Assembly (NCBI GenBank): GCA_002480495.1
Contig: DLCG01000017.1
Span: 329,548-393,547 of the forward strand
Source: Rhodobiaceae bacterium UBA7804
GTDB taxonomy: Bacteria; Pseudomonadota; Alphaproteobacteria; Parvibaculales; Parvibaculaceae
Direction of reading: 5' to 3'
DNA length: 64,000 bases
Positions 46,355-54,781 of this stretch are shown here, one piece after another. Under the pieces are notes generated by a model. That model was not told the origin of the DNA, did not search any database, and was given only the letters and a program-made list of their open reading frames with translations. The position numbers and the translations under genes were made by a program. Every line of letters begins with the position of its first letter. Positions within the stretch are counted from its first letter, which is position 1.

Positions 46355-47584
46355 ATGAGCGCCGATAAATCCGTGAAAAAGGTGGTCCTGGCCTATTCGG
46401 GCGGACTCGACACCTCGATCATCCTGAAATGGCTTCAGGAGACCTATGGCTGCGAGGTGGTGACATTCACCGCGGATCTCGGCCAGGGTGAGGAGCTGGA
46501 GCCTGCGCGCAAGAAAGCCGAGATGCTCGGCATCAAGGAAATCTATATCGAGGACCTGCGCGAGACCTTCGTCCGCGACTATGTGTTTCCGATGTTCCGC
46601 GCGAACGCGCTTTATGAAGGCGTCTACCTGCTCGGCACCTCGATTGCCCGGCCGCTGATCGCGAAGCGCCAGATCGAGATTGCCGCGGAAACGGGCGCCG
46701 ATGCCGTCTGTCACGGCGCGACCGGCAAGGGCAACGACCAGGTCCGCTTCGAGCTCGGTTACTACGCGCTCAATCCGGGCATCAAGGTGATTGCGCCCTG
46801 GCGCGAATGGGACCTGACCTCGCGTACCAAGCTCATCGAGTTTGCCGAGAAGCACCAGATTCCGATCGCGAAAGACAAGCGTGGCGAAGCGCCCTTCTCG
46901 GTCGATGCGAACCTTCTGCACATCTCGGCCGAAGGCAAGGTGCTGGAAGACCCTGCGCAGGAAGCGCCGGAATATGTCTATTCCCGCTCCGTCTCGCCGG
47001 AAGAAGCGCCAGACAAGCCGACCTATATCGAAGTCGGCTTCGAAAAGGGCGATGCCGTTTCCATCGATGGTGTGAAGATGTCCCCGGCCACGCTGCTGAC
47101 GAAGCTCAACGAGCTTGGCGGGGCAAACGGCATCGGCCGTCTCGACCTCGTCGAGAACCGCTATGTCGGCATGAAGTCGCGCGGCGTCTACGAAACGCCA
47201 GGCGGCACGGTGCTGCTCGCCGCCCATCGCGGCATGGAGAGCCTGACGCTCGACCGCGGCGCTGCACATCTGAAGGATGAACTCATGCCGCGCTATGCCG
47301 AGCTCATCTATAATGGCTTCTGGTGGAGCCCGGAGCGTGAGATGCTGCAGGCGCTGATCGACAAGAGCCAGGAGATGGTGACCGGTACGGTCCGCCTGAA
47401 GCTCTACAAAGGCTCGGCGACGGTTGTCGGCCGCTCCTCGCCTTATTCGCTTTATTCGGAAGCGCACGTCACATTCGAGGATGATGCGGGCGCCTATGAC
47501 CAGAAGGACGCGCAGGGCTTCATCAAGCTCAATGCGCTTCGCCTTCGCCTGCTTGCGGCCCGCAACAAGAAAGTCGAGAAGTAA
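46355..47584 (+). CDS. argG: Argininosuccinate synthase
   Basis: Joins citrulline and aspartate with ATP in arginine synthesis. The 409-residue protein shows the PP-loop VLAYSGGLDTSIILKWL (residues 11-27), CHGATGKGNDQVRFELGYYA, and SPYSLYSEAHVTFEDD near the end. AAGGTGA lies 5 nt upstream of the ATG at 46355; the very long frame upstream is an accident of high GC. It is followed after 5 bp by ppa, which may be cotranscribed and would remove the pyrophosphate that this reaction makes. Confidence 0.97.
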   Translation: MSADKSVKKVVLAYSGGLDTSIILKWLQETYGCEVVTFTADLGQGEELEPARKKAEMLGIKEIYIEDLRETFVRDYVFPMFRANALYEGVYLLGTSIARPLIAKRQIEIAAETGADAVCHGATGKGNDQVRFELGYYALNPGIKVIAPWREWDLTSRTKLIEFAEKHQIPIAKDKRGEAPFSVDANLLHISAEGKVLEDPAQEAPEYVYSRSVSPEEAPDKPTYIEVGFEKGDAVSIDGVKMSPATLLTKLNELGGANGIGRLDLVENRYVGMKSRGVYETPGGTVLLAAHRGMESLTLDRGAAHLKDELMPRYAELIYNGFWWSPEREMLQALIDKSQEMVTGTVRLKLYKGSATVVGRSSPYSLYSEAHVTFEDDAGAYDQKDAQGFIKLNALRLRLLAARNKKVEK

Positions 47585-47589
47585 GAGTA

Positions 47590-48120
47590 ATGCGTATCGA
47601 TGCCATCCCGATCGGCAAGAACCCGCCGGAAGACATCAACGTCATCGTCGAGGTCCCACATGGGGGCCATCCGGTGAAGTATGAGCTCGACAAGGAATCG
47701 GGAACGCTCTTCGTCGATCGCTTCATGCACACGGCCATGCAGTATCCCTGCAATTACGGCTTTGTGCCTCACACCCTGTCGGACGATGGTGATCCGGTGG
47801 ACGTGCTCGTGGTGAGCCGCATTCCGGTGGTGCCCGGCGCGGTGATCCGCTCGCGGCCCATTGGTGTGCTGATGATGCATGACGAGGCAGGACAGGATGA
47901 GAAGATCCTCGCCGTGCCGGTCGAGAAGCTCAATCCCTACTACAAGAACGTCCAGAACTATTCGGACATGCCGGATATCCTGATCCAGCGGATCACCCAT
48001 TTCTTCGAGCACTACAAGGATCTCGAAGAAGGCAAATGGGTGAAGGTTGACGGCTGGAAGGATGCCTCGGTTGCCCGAGAACTTATCGTGAAGGCGATCG
48101 AGGCCGCCAGGAAAGCCTAA
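47590..48120 (+). CDS. ppa: Inorganic pyrophosphatase (family I)
   Basis: Hydrolyses pyrophosphate and so pulls biosynthetic reactions forward. The 176-residue protein has the family I features: KYELDKESGTLFVDRFMHTA, YPCNYGFVPHTLSDDGDPVD and the metal-binding signature DDGDPVDVLV. It starts 5 bp after the argG stop, consistent with functional coupling. It is convergent with the serine-hydrolase-like gene at 48155. Confidence 0.97.
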   Translation: MRIDAIPIGKNPPEDINVIVEVPHGGHPVKYELDKESGTLFVDRFMHTAMQYPCNYGFVPHTLSDDGDPVDVLVVSRIPVVPGAVIRSRPIGVLMMHDEAGQDEKILAVPVEKLNPYYKNVQNYSDMPDILIQRITHFFEHYKDLEEGKWVKVDGWKDASVARELIVKAIEAARKA

Positions 48121-48154
48121 CCGGGACCAGCCAAGGCCGGCATCACGCGGAACC

Positions 48155-49795
48155 TCAGGGAAGCTGCCACGGCTCCTCCGGTCCGAGCACATGCCCGGCC
48201 ACTTCCTGCATCAGCTCCTTTCCCCGGTCGGAATTTGTGAGAACGACCACTCCCGACCGGCGGGAGGGATCAATCACCATCATTCCCCGCATGCCGATAT
48301 TGGCACTGGTCTGCCAGAGCGTCAGGCCGCCTTCGCGTTCGCGCGTGCCGAAGCCGAGACCCCATCCGAACCTGTCGTTCCGCGTCTCCGCTATGAGCGT
48401 CCGGTTCTCGACCATGCTCGCACGCAGCGGCGGACCGACGAGTTCGCCATCGACAAAGCCTTGAACGAAAAGAGCCAGATCGTGTGCGCTCGACCTCAAT
48501 GAAAGCGCCGCATTGAAATCGCCGCCGTCACGGGCGGGAAGCGGAACCTGCCACCCCATGAAGAACAGGCTCGCAAGGAAGACGACGCCGAAAAGGAACG
48601 AACTGGAGGCTTCGCGGCGTACACCCCGCGTCACCACACCATCCGAACGGCCGAAGCCGAAAACGAAACGGAAATACTGGATCGCCGCGGCGATGAGGAC
48701 GATGGCGACAAGCCAGGCGAGGAAATAGCCGAGGCAAAAGATGAGCGCCCATCCACCCTGCAGATAGTAGAGCAGAATGCTCGAGACGAGGGGCGCCAGC
48801 ACAGCCGCAGGAACGAGATCGAACGGTTCGAGTTTCAGCCTGTGAAATCCGAGGCGCACGACAAGAAAGGTCGCCAGCGCCAGAACGGCAAAAACCGCCA
48901 CCATAGGCCCTGCGAATGCGAGGATCGGAACCCAAAGCGCGTGATGCCCGCGCGCAACCTCGTTTACCAGCCCCTCCGGAATGACATAGCCCGACGAGGA
49001 CATGCCGAGCGGCCGAAACAGCTTCTGCCGCATGAGGCGATCGAAAGGCATGCCCTCGATCTCGGACATCACATGGGCAAGATAGACATAACCCATGCCG
49101 GAATATCGAAAGTTCGTTCCCGGTTCGAAATCGATACCGCGCGACCCGAGCCTCACACGGTCGGAAAGGCCAGAACGATGCGCCAGGACATGACGAAGCG
49201 TGATTTGCCGCGAGGCTTCCCTGTTCGGCAGCCAGGGTGTCTCCAGATATTGCGACAAGGGTTCGTCGAGCGACATTTTCCGCTCCCGGACCATGAGCAT
49301 CGCCGCATAGGCCTCGAGAGGAAGCCCCAGCCCCCCCACTTCGAAGAGCGTATTGGGCGTAACCGGCTGATCGCCGTCCGTATCGGCAATGCCATACCCC
49401 TTCTCATAGACGATACGCCCATCCGAAACGACGGCCAGCGCGACGCCGGGAACGCCAAGCTCCTGCATCCGCCGCTCGACAAGATAGTCCAGCGCATGCC
49501 GCATTTCCGCCCGCGGCCAGGCAATCATACCGGCCTCGGGATCGCTTTGCGCCCGGACGCTGTGTGGCAGGAGACACAATACCGCCAAAAGAATCATGGC
49601 GAGGATCGGCCAGGATTGACCGGCACGATCCGGGCGGCTTATTCCTTTGCTCTCACGCCAGATGGAGCGTTGATGTCTGTATTCGGAGAAAAGCGCGGCC
49701 GCTGAAGGGTCATTTCCCTTCTTGCATGGCCGATCCACGGGACGGGATCCCGCACGTGCGGCGCTATGGCCCGCGCGGAGCGTGAGCCCCGCCAT
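48155..49795 (-). CDS. Serine-hydrolase (beta-lactamase-fold) membrane protein lacking the S-x-x-K motif
   Basis: A beta-lactamase/esterase-fold domain follows a membrane segment (WPILAMILLAVLCLLPHSVR). The fold is clear from VPGVALAVVSDGRIVYEKGY, ITLRHVLAHRSGLSDRV and FRYSGMGYVYLAHVMSEIEG. The nucleophile motif, normally TLFxxGSVSK, reads TLFEVGGLGLPLEAY: Ser is Gly and Lys is Leu. After the domain come four to five membrane helices (for example GPMVAVFAVLALATFLVV) and a C-terminal lipase-like segment. The start is uncertain: 49795 (546 aa) is an ATG without a good site, and 49597 would give a short signal. It is probably catalytically inactive. Confidence 0.75.
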   Translation of the reverse strand: MAGLTLRAGHSAARAGSRPVDRPCKKGNDPSAAALFSEYRHQRSIWRESKGISRPDRAGQSWPILAMILLAVLCLLPHSVRAQSDPEAGMIAWPRAEMRHALDYLVERRMQELGVPGVALAVVSDGRIVYEKGYGIADTDGDQPVTPNTLFEVGGLGLPLEAYAAMLMVRERKMSLDEPLSQYLETPWLPNREASRQITLRHVLAHRSGLSDRVRLGSRGIDFEPGTNFRYSGMGYVYLAHVMSEIEGMPFDRLMRQKLFRPLGMSSSGYVIPEGLVNEVARGHHALWVPILAFAGPMVAVFAVLALATFLVVRLGFHRLKLEPFDLVPAAVLAPLVSSILLYYLQGGWALIFCLGYFLAWLVAIVLIAAAIQYFRFVFGFGRSDGVVTRGVRREASSSFLFGVVFLASLFFMGWQVPLPARDGGDFNAALSLRSSAHDLALFVQGFVDGELVGPPLRASMVENRTLIAETRNDRFGWGLGFGTREREGGLTLWQTSANIGMRGMMVIDPSRRSGVVVLTNSDRGKELMQEVAGHVLGPEEPWQLP

Positions 49796-49823
49796 GCTTT
49801 GGCTTTTCTCCGGAACTCTATCC

Positions 49824-50081
49824 ATGAATATCTCGAAATTCGAGCAGCGCACGCTCCATGCGCTCGCGCGCGGCGGTTGCATCCGTGTCGAAAAAGACGA
49901 CAAGGGCAAGATCGCTGAAGTTGCCTGCGTCACGCGCGAAGGTTGGGTGCTGACCGATTGCACGCTCGCCACCTTTCGCCGTTTGCGTAAACGGCGGCTC
50001 ATCGCTTCGCGTGACGGCAGCCCCTATCGCATTACCCGCGAAGGTCTTCACGCCGTTCGCGCGCAGCTCGACAACAAGTGA
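49824..50081 (+). CDS. yjhX: UPF0386/YjhX family protein
   Basis: An 85-residue protein that matches the YjhX family along its whole length: MNISKFEQRTLHALARGGCI, EVACVTREGWVLTDCTLATF, RRLRKRRLIASRDGSPYRIT and GLHAVRAQLDNK. Pfam treats YjhX as a putative toxin because of its pairing with an acetyltransferase in E. coli, but the fold looks like a small winged helix and no toxicity can be inferred here. No acetyltransferase gene lies next to it. It is divergent from the serine-hydrolase-like gene and convergent with the aldo/keto reductase gene. Confidence 0.88.
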   Translation: MNISKFEQRTLHALARGGCIRVEKDDKGKIAEVACVTREGWVLTDCTLATFRRLRKRRLIASRDGSPYRITREGLHAVRAQLDNK

Positions 50082-50120
50082 CAAGAAGGCAGAAAGCGAG
50101 GGGCACACCGGGAGCCGCAT

Positions 50121-51137
50121 CTAGAGCGTGCCCTCGCCATCGATAGGCATACGCGGCATCTGGAAGTTGAGGCGAAGCGCGTCGATGCTTCTCGTCGTCT
50201 CTTCATCCAGAGGCCCGCGTGCTTCCGCATCCAGAATGGCGGAGAGTTCCTCACGATTTTTCACTCCCAGCACCAGCGTATCGACGCCCTGCATGTGAAG
50301 CGCATAGCGATGGGCGACGATGGCGGGATCCTCACCGAGCTTTCGGCAGAGCGCACGGAAGGGCGCGGCCTTGGCGTAGTCGCGCATTTCCGGATCGTCC
50401 CTGCCGAGCGGCCGGTCGATCTCCGCCGTCAAGGCGCCGGCCTGGACTGCGCGGATGCCCATAACGCCCACATGATTGTTCTTTGCGGTACGGATGATAT
50501 TCCGGGGTTCCGGCGGTTCTTCATATCGCCGCATGCCGCCGGGTGAATCGAGAATATTCGTCACCGCCTGCACGGCCGCAGGCTTCGGCTCTCCTCTGAG
50601 CACATCCATGATACTGCGCGGCAGGCCGGTTCCCGTAATCCCCCAATCGCCGATCAGCCCCTTTGCCTTCAGCTTCTCGAATGCGGGCACCACCTCGGAA
50701 AAGAAGGCAGTCCAGCGCACGACACCGTAATCCTCATAGTCCGGATCGTTTTCGTAGGCGTAGTCGTCGGGGCAGATATTCGAATGGAGAAAGAACAGAT
50801 CGGCCTGTTCGCGTTTGAGCGTCTGCAGACTGCGCAGCAGCGATTTCTCGAGCCGCTCGCCGATGCTTGCGAGATGCCTTTGCCCAACCATGCATTTGGT
50901 GGTGACCCTCACATCCGCGGGCCAGGCACCGCCGAACATCTCTCCGGCCACCGTCTCCGCTTCGCCACGTCCGTAAAGCGGCGCGAGATCGATCAGCGTG
51001 ATGCCGCTGTCGATGGCGAGCCGAAGCGTCGCAACTGCCTCCTCCCGCGAGGTTTCGCCCCAGATTTGACCAAGACCGCCGCCGCCGAGACTAAGCGCGC
51101 TGACCGGCCAGAGTTTTCCGAGGTGACGCATCTCCAT
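50121..51137 (-). CDS. Aldo/keto reductase
   Basis: A 338-residue TIM-barrel oxidoreductase. It shows VSALSLGGGGLGQIWGETSR, TLIDLAPLYGRGEAETVAGE with the catalytic Asp and Tyr, LLRSLQTLKREQADLFFLHS, and VGVMGIRAVQAGALTAEIDR. It differs from the Tas-like protein at 33051 and its substrate is unknown. It starts 6 bp after folD on the same strand and probably shares its transcript. Confidence 0.9.
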   Translation of the reverse strand: MEMRHLGKLWPVSALSLGGGGLGQIWGETSREEAVATLRLAIDSGITLIDLAPLYGRGEAETVAGEMFGGAWPADVRVTTKCMVGQRHLASIGERLEKSLLRSLQTLKREQADLFFLHSNICPDDYAYENDPDYEDYGVVRWTAFFSEVVPAFEKLKAKGLIGDWGITGTGLPRSIMDVLRGEPKPAAVQAVTNILDSPGGMRRYEEPPEPRNIIRTAKNNHVGVMGIRAVQAGALTAEIDRPLGRDDPEMRDYAKAAPFRALCRKLGEDPAIVAHRYALHMQGVDTLVLGVKNREELSAILDAEARGPLDEETTRSIDALRLNFQMPRMPIDGEGTL

Positions 51138-51142
51138 GAAAT

Positions 51143-52051
51143 TCAGAAGTCCTTCGGCAGTTCGATGTTCTTGCTGCGGCAGGCAGCAATGACCGTGTTC
51201 CGCAAGAGGCAGGCTACCGTCATGAGGCCGACCCCGCCGGGTACGGGCGTAATGGCGCCGGCGACCTTTGACACGTCGTCGAAATCGACGTCGCCGACAA
51301 GCCGCGTCTTGCCTTCGCCCTTCTCCGGAGCGGGTACGCGATTGATGCCGACATCGATAACGACCGCCCCCTTCTTAACCCAGTCGCGTTTTATCATCTT
51401 GGGCCGGCCGACGGCCGCAACGAGGATGTCGGCCTCGCGGGCGATGGCAGGCAGATCGCGAGAGCGGCTGTGAGCGATCGTGACCGTGCAGTTCTCGCGA
51501 AGCAGCAATTGCGCGACCGGTTTGCCGACGAGGTTGGAGCGCCCGATGATGACGGCATGTTTTCCTGTCAGGTCGCCGCAGGCTTTCTTCGCCATGATGA
51601 GGCATCCCTCGGGCGTCGCGGGGACCATCGCGGGCAACCCGCTCGCGAGGCGCCCCGCATTGAGCGGATGAAGCCCGTCCGCATCCTTCGACGGGTCGAT
51701 CGCATCGATCACGTTCTGCTGGGAAATGTGATCCGGCACTGGAAACTGCACCAGGAACCCGTGCACATCCGGATCGGCATTGAGTTCGGCGACCTTCGCC
51801 AGCAGATCCGCCTCGCTCGTATCCGCGGGCAGTCTGTACTCGTAGGAGTTCATTCCCGCTTCCTTCGTCGCGAGCCCCTTGTTGCGGACGTAGACCTCGC
51901 TGGCGGGATCGTTGCCGACGAGCACAACGGCCAGTCCGGGGGTAAGCCCGTGCTCGCTCTTCAGCCGCGTCACTTCCGTGGTGACGCGAGCGCGCAACTC
52001 CGCCGAAATGATCTTGCCGTCGATGATGGAGGCTTTGGCCGAAGACGTCAT
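51143..52051 (-). CDS. folD: Bifunctional methylenetetrahydrofolate dehydrogenase/cyclohydrolase
   Basis: Interconverts 5,10-methylene- and 10-formyl-tetrahydrofolate. The 302-residue protein has GLAVVLVGNDPASEVYVRNK with the catalytic Lys, GFLVQFPVPDHISQQNVIDA, the NADP site HAVIIGRSNLVGKPVAQLLL, and the C-terminal TPVPGGVGLMTVACLL. Length and motifs are normal. It heads a two-gene unit with the aldo/keto reductase. The 166 bp upstream, to yggU, show no further gene. Confidence 0.96.
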   Translation of the reverse strand: MTSSAKASIIDGKIISAELRARVTTEVTRLKSEHGLTPGLAVVLVGNDPASEVYVRNKGLATKEAGMNSYEYRLPADTSEADLLAKVAELNADPDVHGFLVQFPVPDHISQQNVIDAIDPSKDADGLHPLNAGRLASGLPAMVPATPEGCLIMAKKACGDLTGKHAVIIGRSNLVGKPVAQLLLRENCTVTIAHSRSRDLPAIAREADILVAAVGRPKMIKRDWVKKGAVVIDVGINRVPAPEKGEGKTRLVGDVDFDDVSKVAGAITPVPGGVGLMTVACLLRNTVIAACRSKNIELPKDF

Positions 52052-52217
52052 GAGGGCACCTCGTTGTCTGGTTAGGGTGCCCAGGCGAGCGGCGCATATG
52101 CCCTGCGCTCCACGGTGGTTCTCTCCACCTCTTCTCGCCAGTCACGCAAGGGCAGCGGCACTATAATAAGGACCTCCACCTCCCGGCAAGCCTGCCCCTG
52201 CATCGTTTCGGCCAGTT

Positions 52218-52529
52218 TTAGGGGCTTTCGAGCGAGGCGCCGATATGCGCCATCAGCTTTTCGGCATCGCCCTCGATCTTGACCACCTTGATCCGCCCCG
52301 TTTCGCCGGACAAGAGCGACAGCGAAGAGCGAGGCACCCGCCATGCTTTCGCAAGGAGCTTCAGCACGGCGTCGTTCGCCTTGCCCTTCTCCGCGACGGC
52401 GGAGACGCGAAGTTTGAGATAGGGCTTGCCATCCGCGTCCTCGCCCCGTCCCTCGATCCTGTCGGCCCCGCCACGGGGCGTGACGCGGAGACGGACGGTG
52501 ATCCCGCCGGGACCGGACCGGAAAGGCAT
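52218..52529 (-). CDS. yggU: DUF167 (YggU) family protein
   Basis: A 103-residue protein with the DUF167 core: ITVRLRVTPRGGADRIEGRG, PYLKLRVSAVAEKGKANDAV and LKLLAKAWRVPRSSLSLLSG. No function is established for the family. The start at 52529 lies just after the yggT stop and gives the typical beginning MPFRSGPGGITV. yggT-yggU is a conserved pair in proteobacteria, here on one transcript. Confidence 0.9.
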   Translation of the reverse strand: MPFRSGPGGITVRLRVTPRGGADRIEGRGEDADGKPYLKLRVSAVAEKGKANDAVLKLLAKAWRVPRSSLSLLSGETGRIKVVKIEGDAEKLMAHIGASLESP

Positions 52530-52534
52530 CGCCG

Positions 52535-52837
52535 TCAGTATCGGCCCGCGCCGAGCCACATCGGAATGTCGTAGCGGATCAGGTTCTGGATGAAGAAGAG
52601 CAGCAGAAGCAGGATGACCGGCGAGATGTCGAGGCCGCCCAGATTGGGCAGAAGGTTGCGGATAGGCCGCAACACGGGTTCCGTCAGGCGATTGATCGTA
52701 TCGACCACCAGATAGACGAAGCGGTTATGCGTGTTGATGACGTTGAAGGCGATGAGCCAGCTCAGCACAACGCCGATGATGATCACCCAGATATAGAGAG
52801 TGATGAGCGTGTCGATCAGATTCAGAAGGGCAATCAT
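52535..52837 (-). CDS. yggT: YggT family membrane protein
   Basis: A 100-residue inner-membrane protein. It has the helix LITLYIWVIIIGVVLSWLIA, the signature DTINRLTEPVLRPIRNLLPN, and a second helix ISPVILLLLLFFIQNLI. Relatives are linked to osmotic tolerance, and CcmB3-type YggT proteins to cytochrome assembly in plastids, but no role is set here. The ribosome-binding site is weak. The 235 bp upstream, to tRNA-Ala, are gene-free. Confidence 0.92.
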   Translation of the reverse strand: MIALLNLIDTLITLYIWVIIIGVVLSWLIAFNVINTHNRFVYLVVDTINRLTEPVLRPIRNLLPNLGGLDISPVILLLLLFFIQNLIRYDIPMWLGAGRY

Positions 52838-53072
52838 GGGGGCTCGCCATTGGTTGGTTCGTGCGGATGGGCGGCTCACGCATCGGCCCCGGAAGGGGCC
52901 GGAAAACCGGGTGCCGGTGTTTCCGGCCCCCTGAGATGTAAACGGGCCGGGCCGGGGGTTCAAGGACGGGATTGTCCAGCCGTCAGCGGCGACCGGAGGC
53001 CCCGCCCTCTCTTGACACCTCGCCCGCCGCCGCCTAAGAAGCGGCCTCCAGCGCATGAACGCGCAGGGCTCC

Positions 53073-53148
53073 GGGGCCGTAGCTCAGTTGGGAGAGCGCC
53101 TCGTTCGCAATGAGGAGGTCAGCGGTTCGATCCCGCTCGGCTCCACCA
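53073..53148 (+). tRNA. tRNA-Ala (anticodon CGC)
   Basis: A 76-nt cloverleaf: acceptor GGGGCCG/CGGCTCC, D arm with GCTC/GAGC, anticodon stem CCTCG/TGAGG (one G-T pair) around TTCGCAA, giving anticodon CGC for alanine codon GCG. The T arm AGCGG/CCCGCT has the standard TTCGATC loop, and CCA is encoded. Unlike the tRNA at 3877 it is fully canonical. Confidence 0.96.
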
Positions 53149-53183
53149 TTTTCCGGAAGCCCCCCCGATAATCTGCCGGAATT

Positions 53184-53903
53184 TCAGGCCGTTTCGGCCT
53201 TTATTTCCGTCTCGTTCTCATGCGGCAGCCATTGATCCAGAAAGCGGTCCAGCCAGGCCCGTAGCGTTGCGTCATGTTGCGCGCGGCCTTGGTAATGAAG
53301 CTCGGCCGGCTGTGCGCCCGGCCGGCTCAGCCGTTCCTTCCCGAATTCGAGCCACGCCTCCATCATCGGCGTGGTGAGCTCAGGGTGAAACTGGAGCCCA
53401 TAGGCAGCCTTGCCATAGCGCATGGCCTGAACCGGGAAATCCGTACCTTCGGCAAGCTGCACCGCCCCCGAAGGCAGGTCGAAGCCCTGCTGATGCCACT
53501 GATAGACATGCTGTGGATCGTCGAAGAGATGGCGGCCTTCCCTCGTCGGTCTGATCGGGTAATAGCCGGCCTCCACCCGTTCATCCGCTGGGGAATAGAC
53601 ACGGGCGCCGAGATGACGTGCCATCATCTGCCCGCCGAGGCAGATGCCCAGAAAGGGCTTCTCCTCCTTGAGCGGCACACCGATCCACGCCGTCTCCGCC
53701 TTGATGAAGGGAAGCTCGTCATTGGCGCTCATCGGCCCGCCAAATATCACCGCCGCCTCATGCCCGCTCATGTCAACAGGCAGCGGATCGCCCAAAGCCG
53801 GGCGTCGTATATCGAGTTCGCAGCCGCGCCGGATCAGCGCCTGGCCGACCCGGCCGGGACTGGATCTCTCCTGGTGGAGAACGATGAGAATGCGGCGACC
53901 CAT
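53184..53903 (-). CDS. Class I glutamine amidotransferase-like protein
   Basis: A 239-residue protein with the triad glutamine amidotransferase fold. It has VIFGGPMSANDELPFI, the nucleophile Cys88 in PFLGICLGGQMMARHLGA, and His in YGLQFHPELTTPMMEAW. It is a stand-alone domain like YfeJ-type proteins annotated as GMP synthase-like, and no synthetase domain is fused or adjacent, so the ammonia acceptor is unknown. The first strand ILIVLHQERSSPGRVGQAL is typical of this group. Confidence 0.88.
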   Translation of the reverse strand: MGRRILIVLHQERSSPGRVGQALIRRGCELDIRRPALGDPLPVDMSGHEAAVIFGGPMSANDELPFIKAETAWIGVPLKEEKPFLGICLGGQMMARHLGARVYSPADERVEAGYYPIRPTREGRHLFDDPQHVYQWHQQGFDLPSGAVQLAEGTDFPVQAMRYGKAAYGLQFHPELTTPMMEAWLEFGKERLSRPGAQPAELHYQGRAQHDATLRAWLDRFLDQWLPHENETEIKAETA

Positions 53904-53957
53904 GCGAGCTTCAATGTGGGGCTGCCCCCCGATGGACGCAAGGCCCCCGGCGGAGGC

Positions 53958-54743
53958 TCACATGGCGCTGATACCACCGTCGATCTTGATTTCGGCGCCG
54001 GTGATGAATTTCGATTCGTCCGAGGCCAGATAGAGCACGCAATAGGCGACATCGTCCGGCTCGCCCACAATGCCGAGCGGCACCTGCTTGGCGAGCTTCC
54101 TCACAAGCTCCTCCTTCGACATGCCGCGCGCCATCCCGTCGAGAATCGGTGTGTCGATGAAGGTCGGGTGGATCGAGTTCGAACGGATCCTGTAGCCGCG
54201 CTTGGCGCAATGAAGCGCGACGGATTTGGAAAGCAGCCAGACGCCCGCCTTCGCCGCATTATAGGCCGCCATGTTGTGGCCCGCGATCAGCCCCGCGATC
54301 GAGGACGTATTGATGATCGAGCCGGGGGCATGCGGCACCATGTAGGGGATCGCATATTTGCATCCGAGAAAGACGGAATCGACATCGACCGCCTGAACCT
54401 TCTTGAAGGTTTCGAAATCCGTATCCTCGATCGTCGTACCGCCGCCGATACCCGCATTGTTGAAGAGCACATTGATGCCGCCCATCGCCTTGTCGGCTTC
54501 GGCAAGCGCGTCTTTCCAGTGGTCTTCGCGCGTAACGTCCAGTCCAACGGCAAAGGCCATGCCCGGACATTCCTCGTTGATCTCGGCGGCGACTTCGGCG
54601 GCCCCCTTCTCGTTGATGTCGGCAAGCGTCACTTTCGCACCCTCGCGCGCAAGCATGATCGCCGACGCCTTGCCGAGACCCTGCGCCGCGCCCGTCACGA
54701 ACGCCATCTTGCCTTCAACGCGGCCTTTTCTTTCCTTTTTCAT
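53958..54743 (-). CDS. SDR family NAD(P)-dependent oxidoreductase
   Basis: A 261-residue short-chain dehydrogenase. The cofactor motif is VTGAAQGLGKASAIMLAREG, then NNAGIGGGTTIEDTDFETF, the catalytic Ser in SIINTSSIAGLIAG, and YNAAKAGVWLLSKS with Tyr and Lys. The acidic residue after the second strand (TLADINEKG) suggests NAD+ preference. It is the last gene of a minus-strand cluster with two acyl-CoA dehydrogenases and an enoyl-CoA hydratase, so oxidation of a hydroxy-acyl or alicyclic intermediate is likely. Confidence 0.9.
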   Translation of the reverse strand: MKKERKGRVEGKMAFVTGAAQGLGKASAIMLAREGAKVTLADINEKGAAEVAAEINEECPGMAFAVGLDVTREDHWKDALAEADKAMGGINVLFNNAGIGGGTTIEDTDFETFKKVQAVDVDSVFLGCKYAIPYMVPHAPGSIINTSSIAGLIAGHNMAAYNAAKAGVWLLSKSVALHCAKRGYRIRSNSIHPTFIDTPILDGMARGMSKEELVRKLAKQVPLGIVGEPDDVAYCVLYLASDESKFITGAEIKIDGGISAM

Positions 54744-54781
54744 GATCCTCTTCTTCCGGAATTTGGAGGTATTTCAAATGC

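Noticed and set aside
49321..49350. Frameshift at the 7-G run as the cause of the missing S-x-x-K motif
   Set aside because: The family motifs on both sides lie in the same frame, so a single indel cannot explain the Gly-Leu-Gly-Leu sequence.
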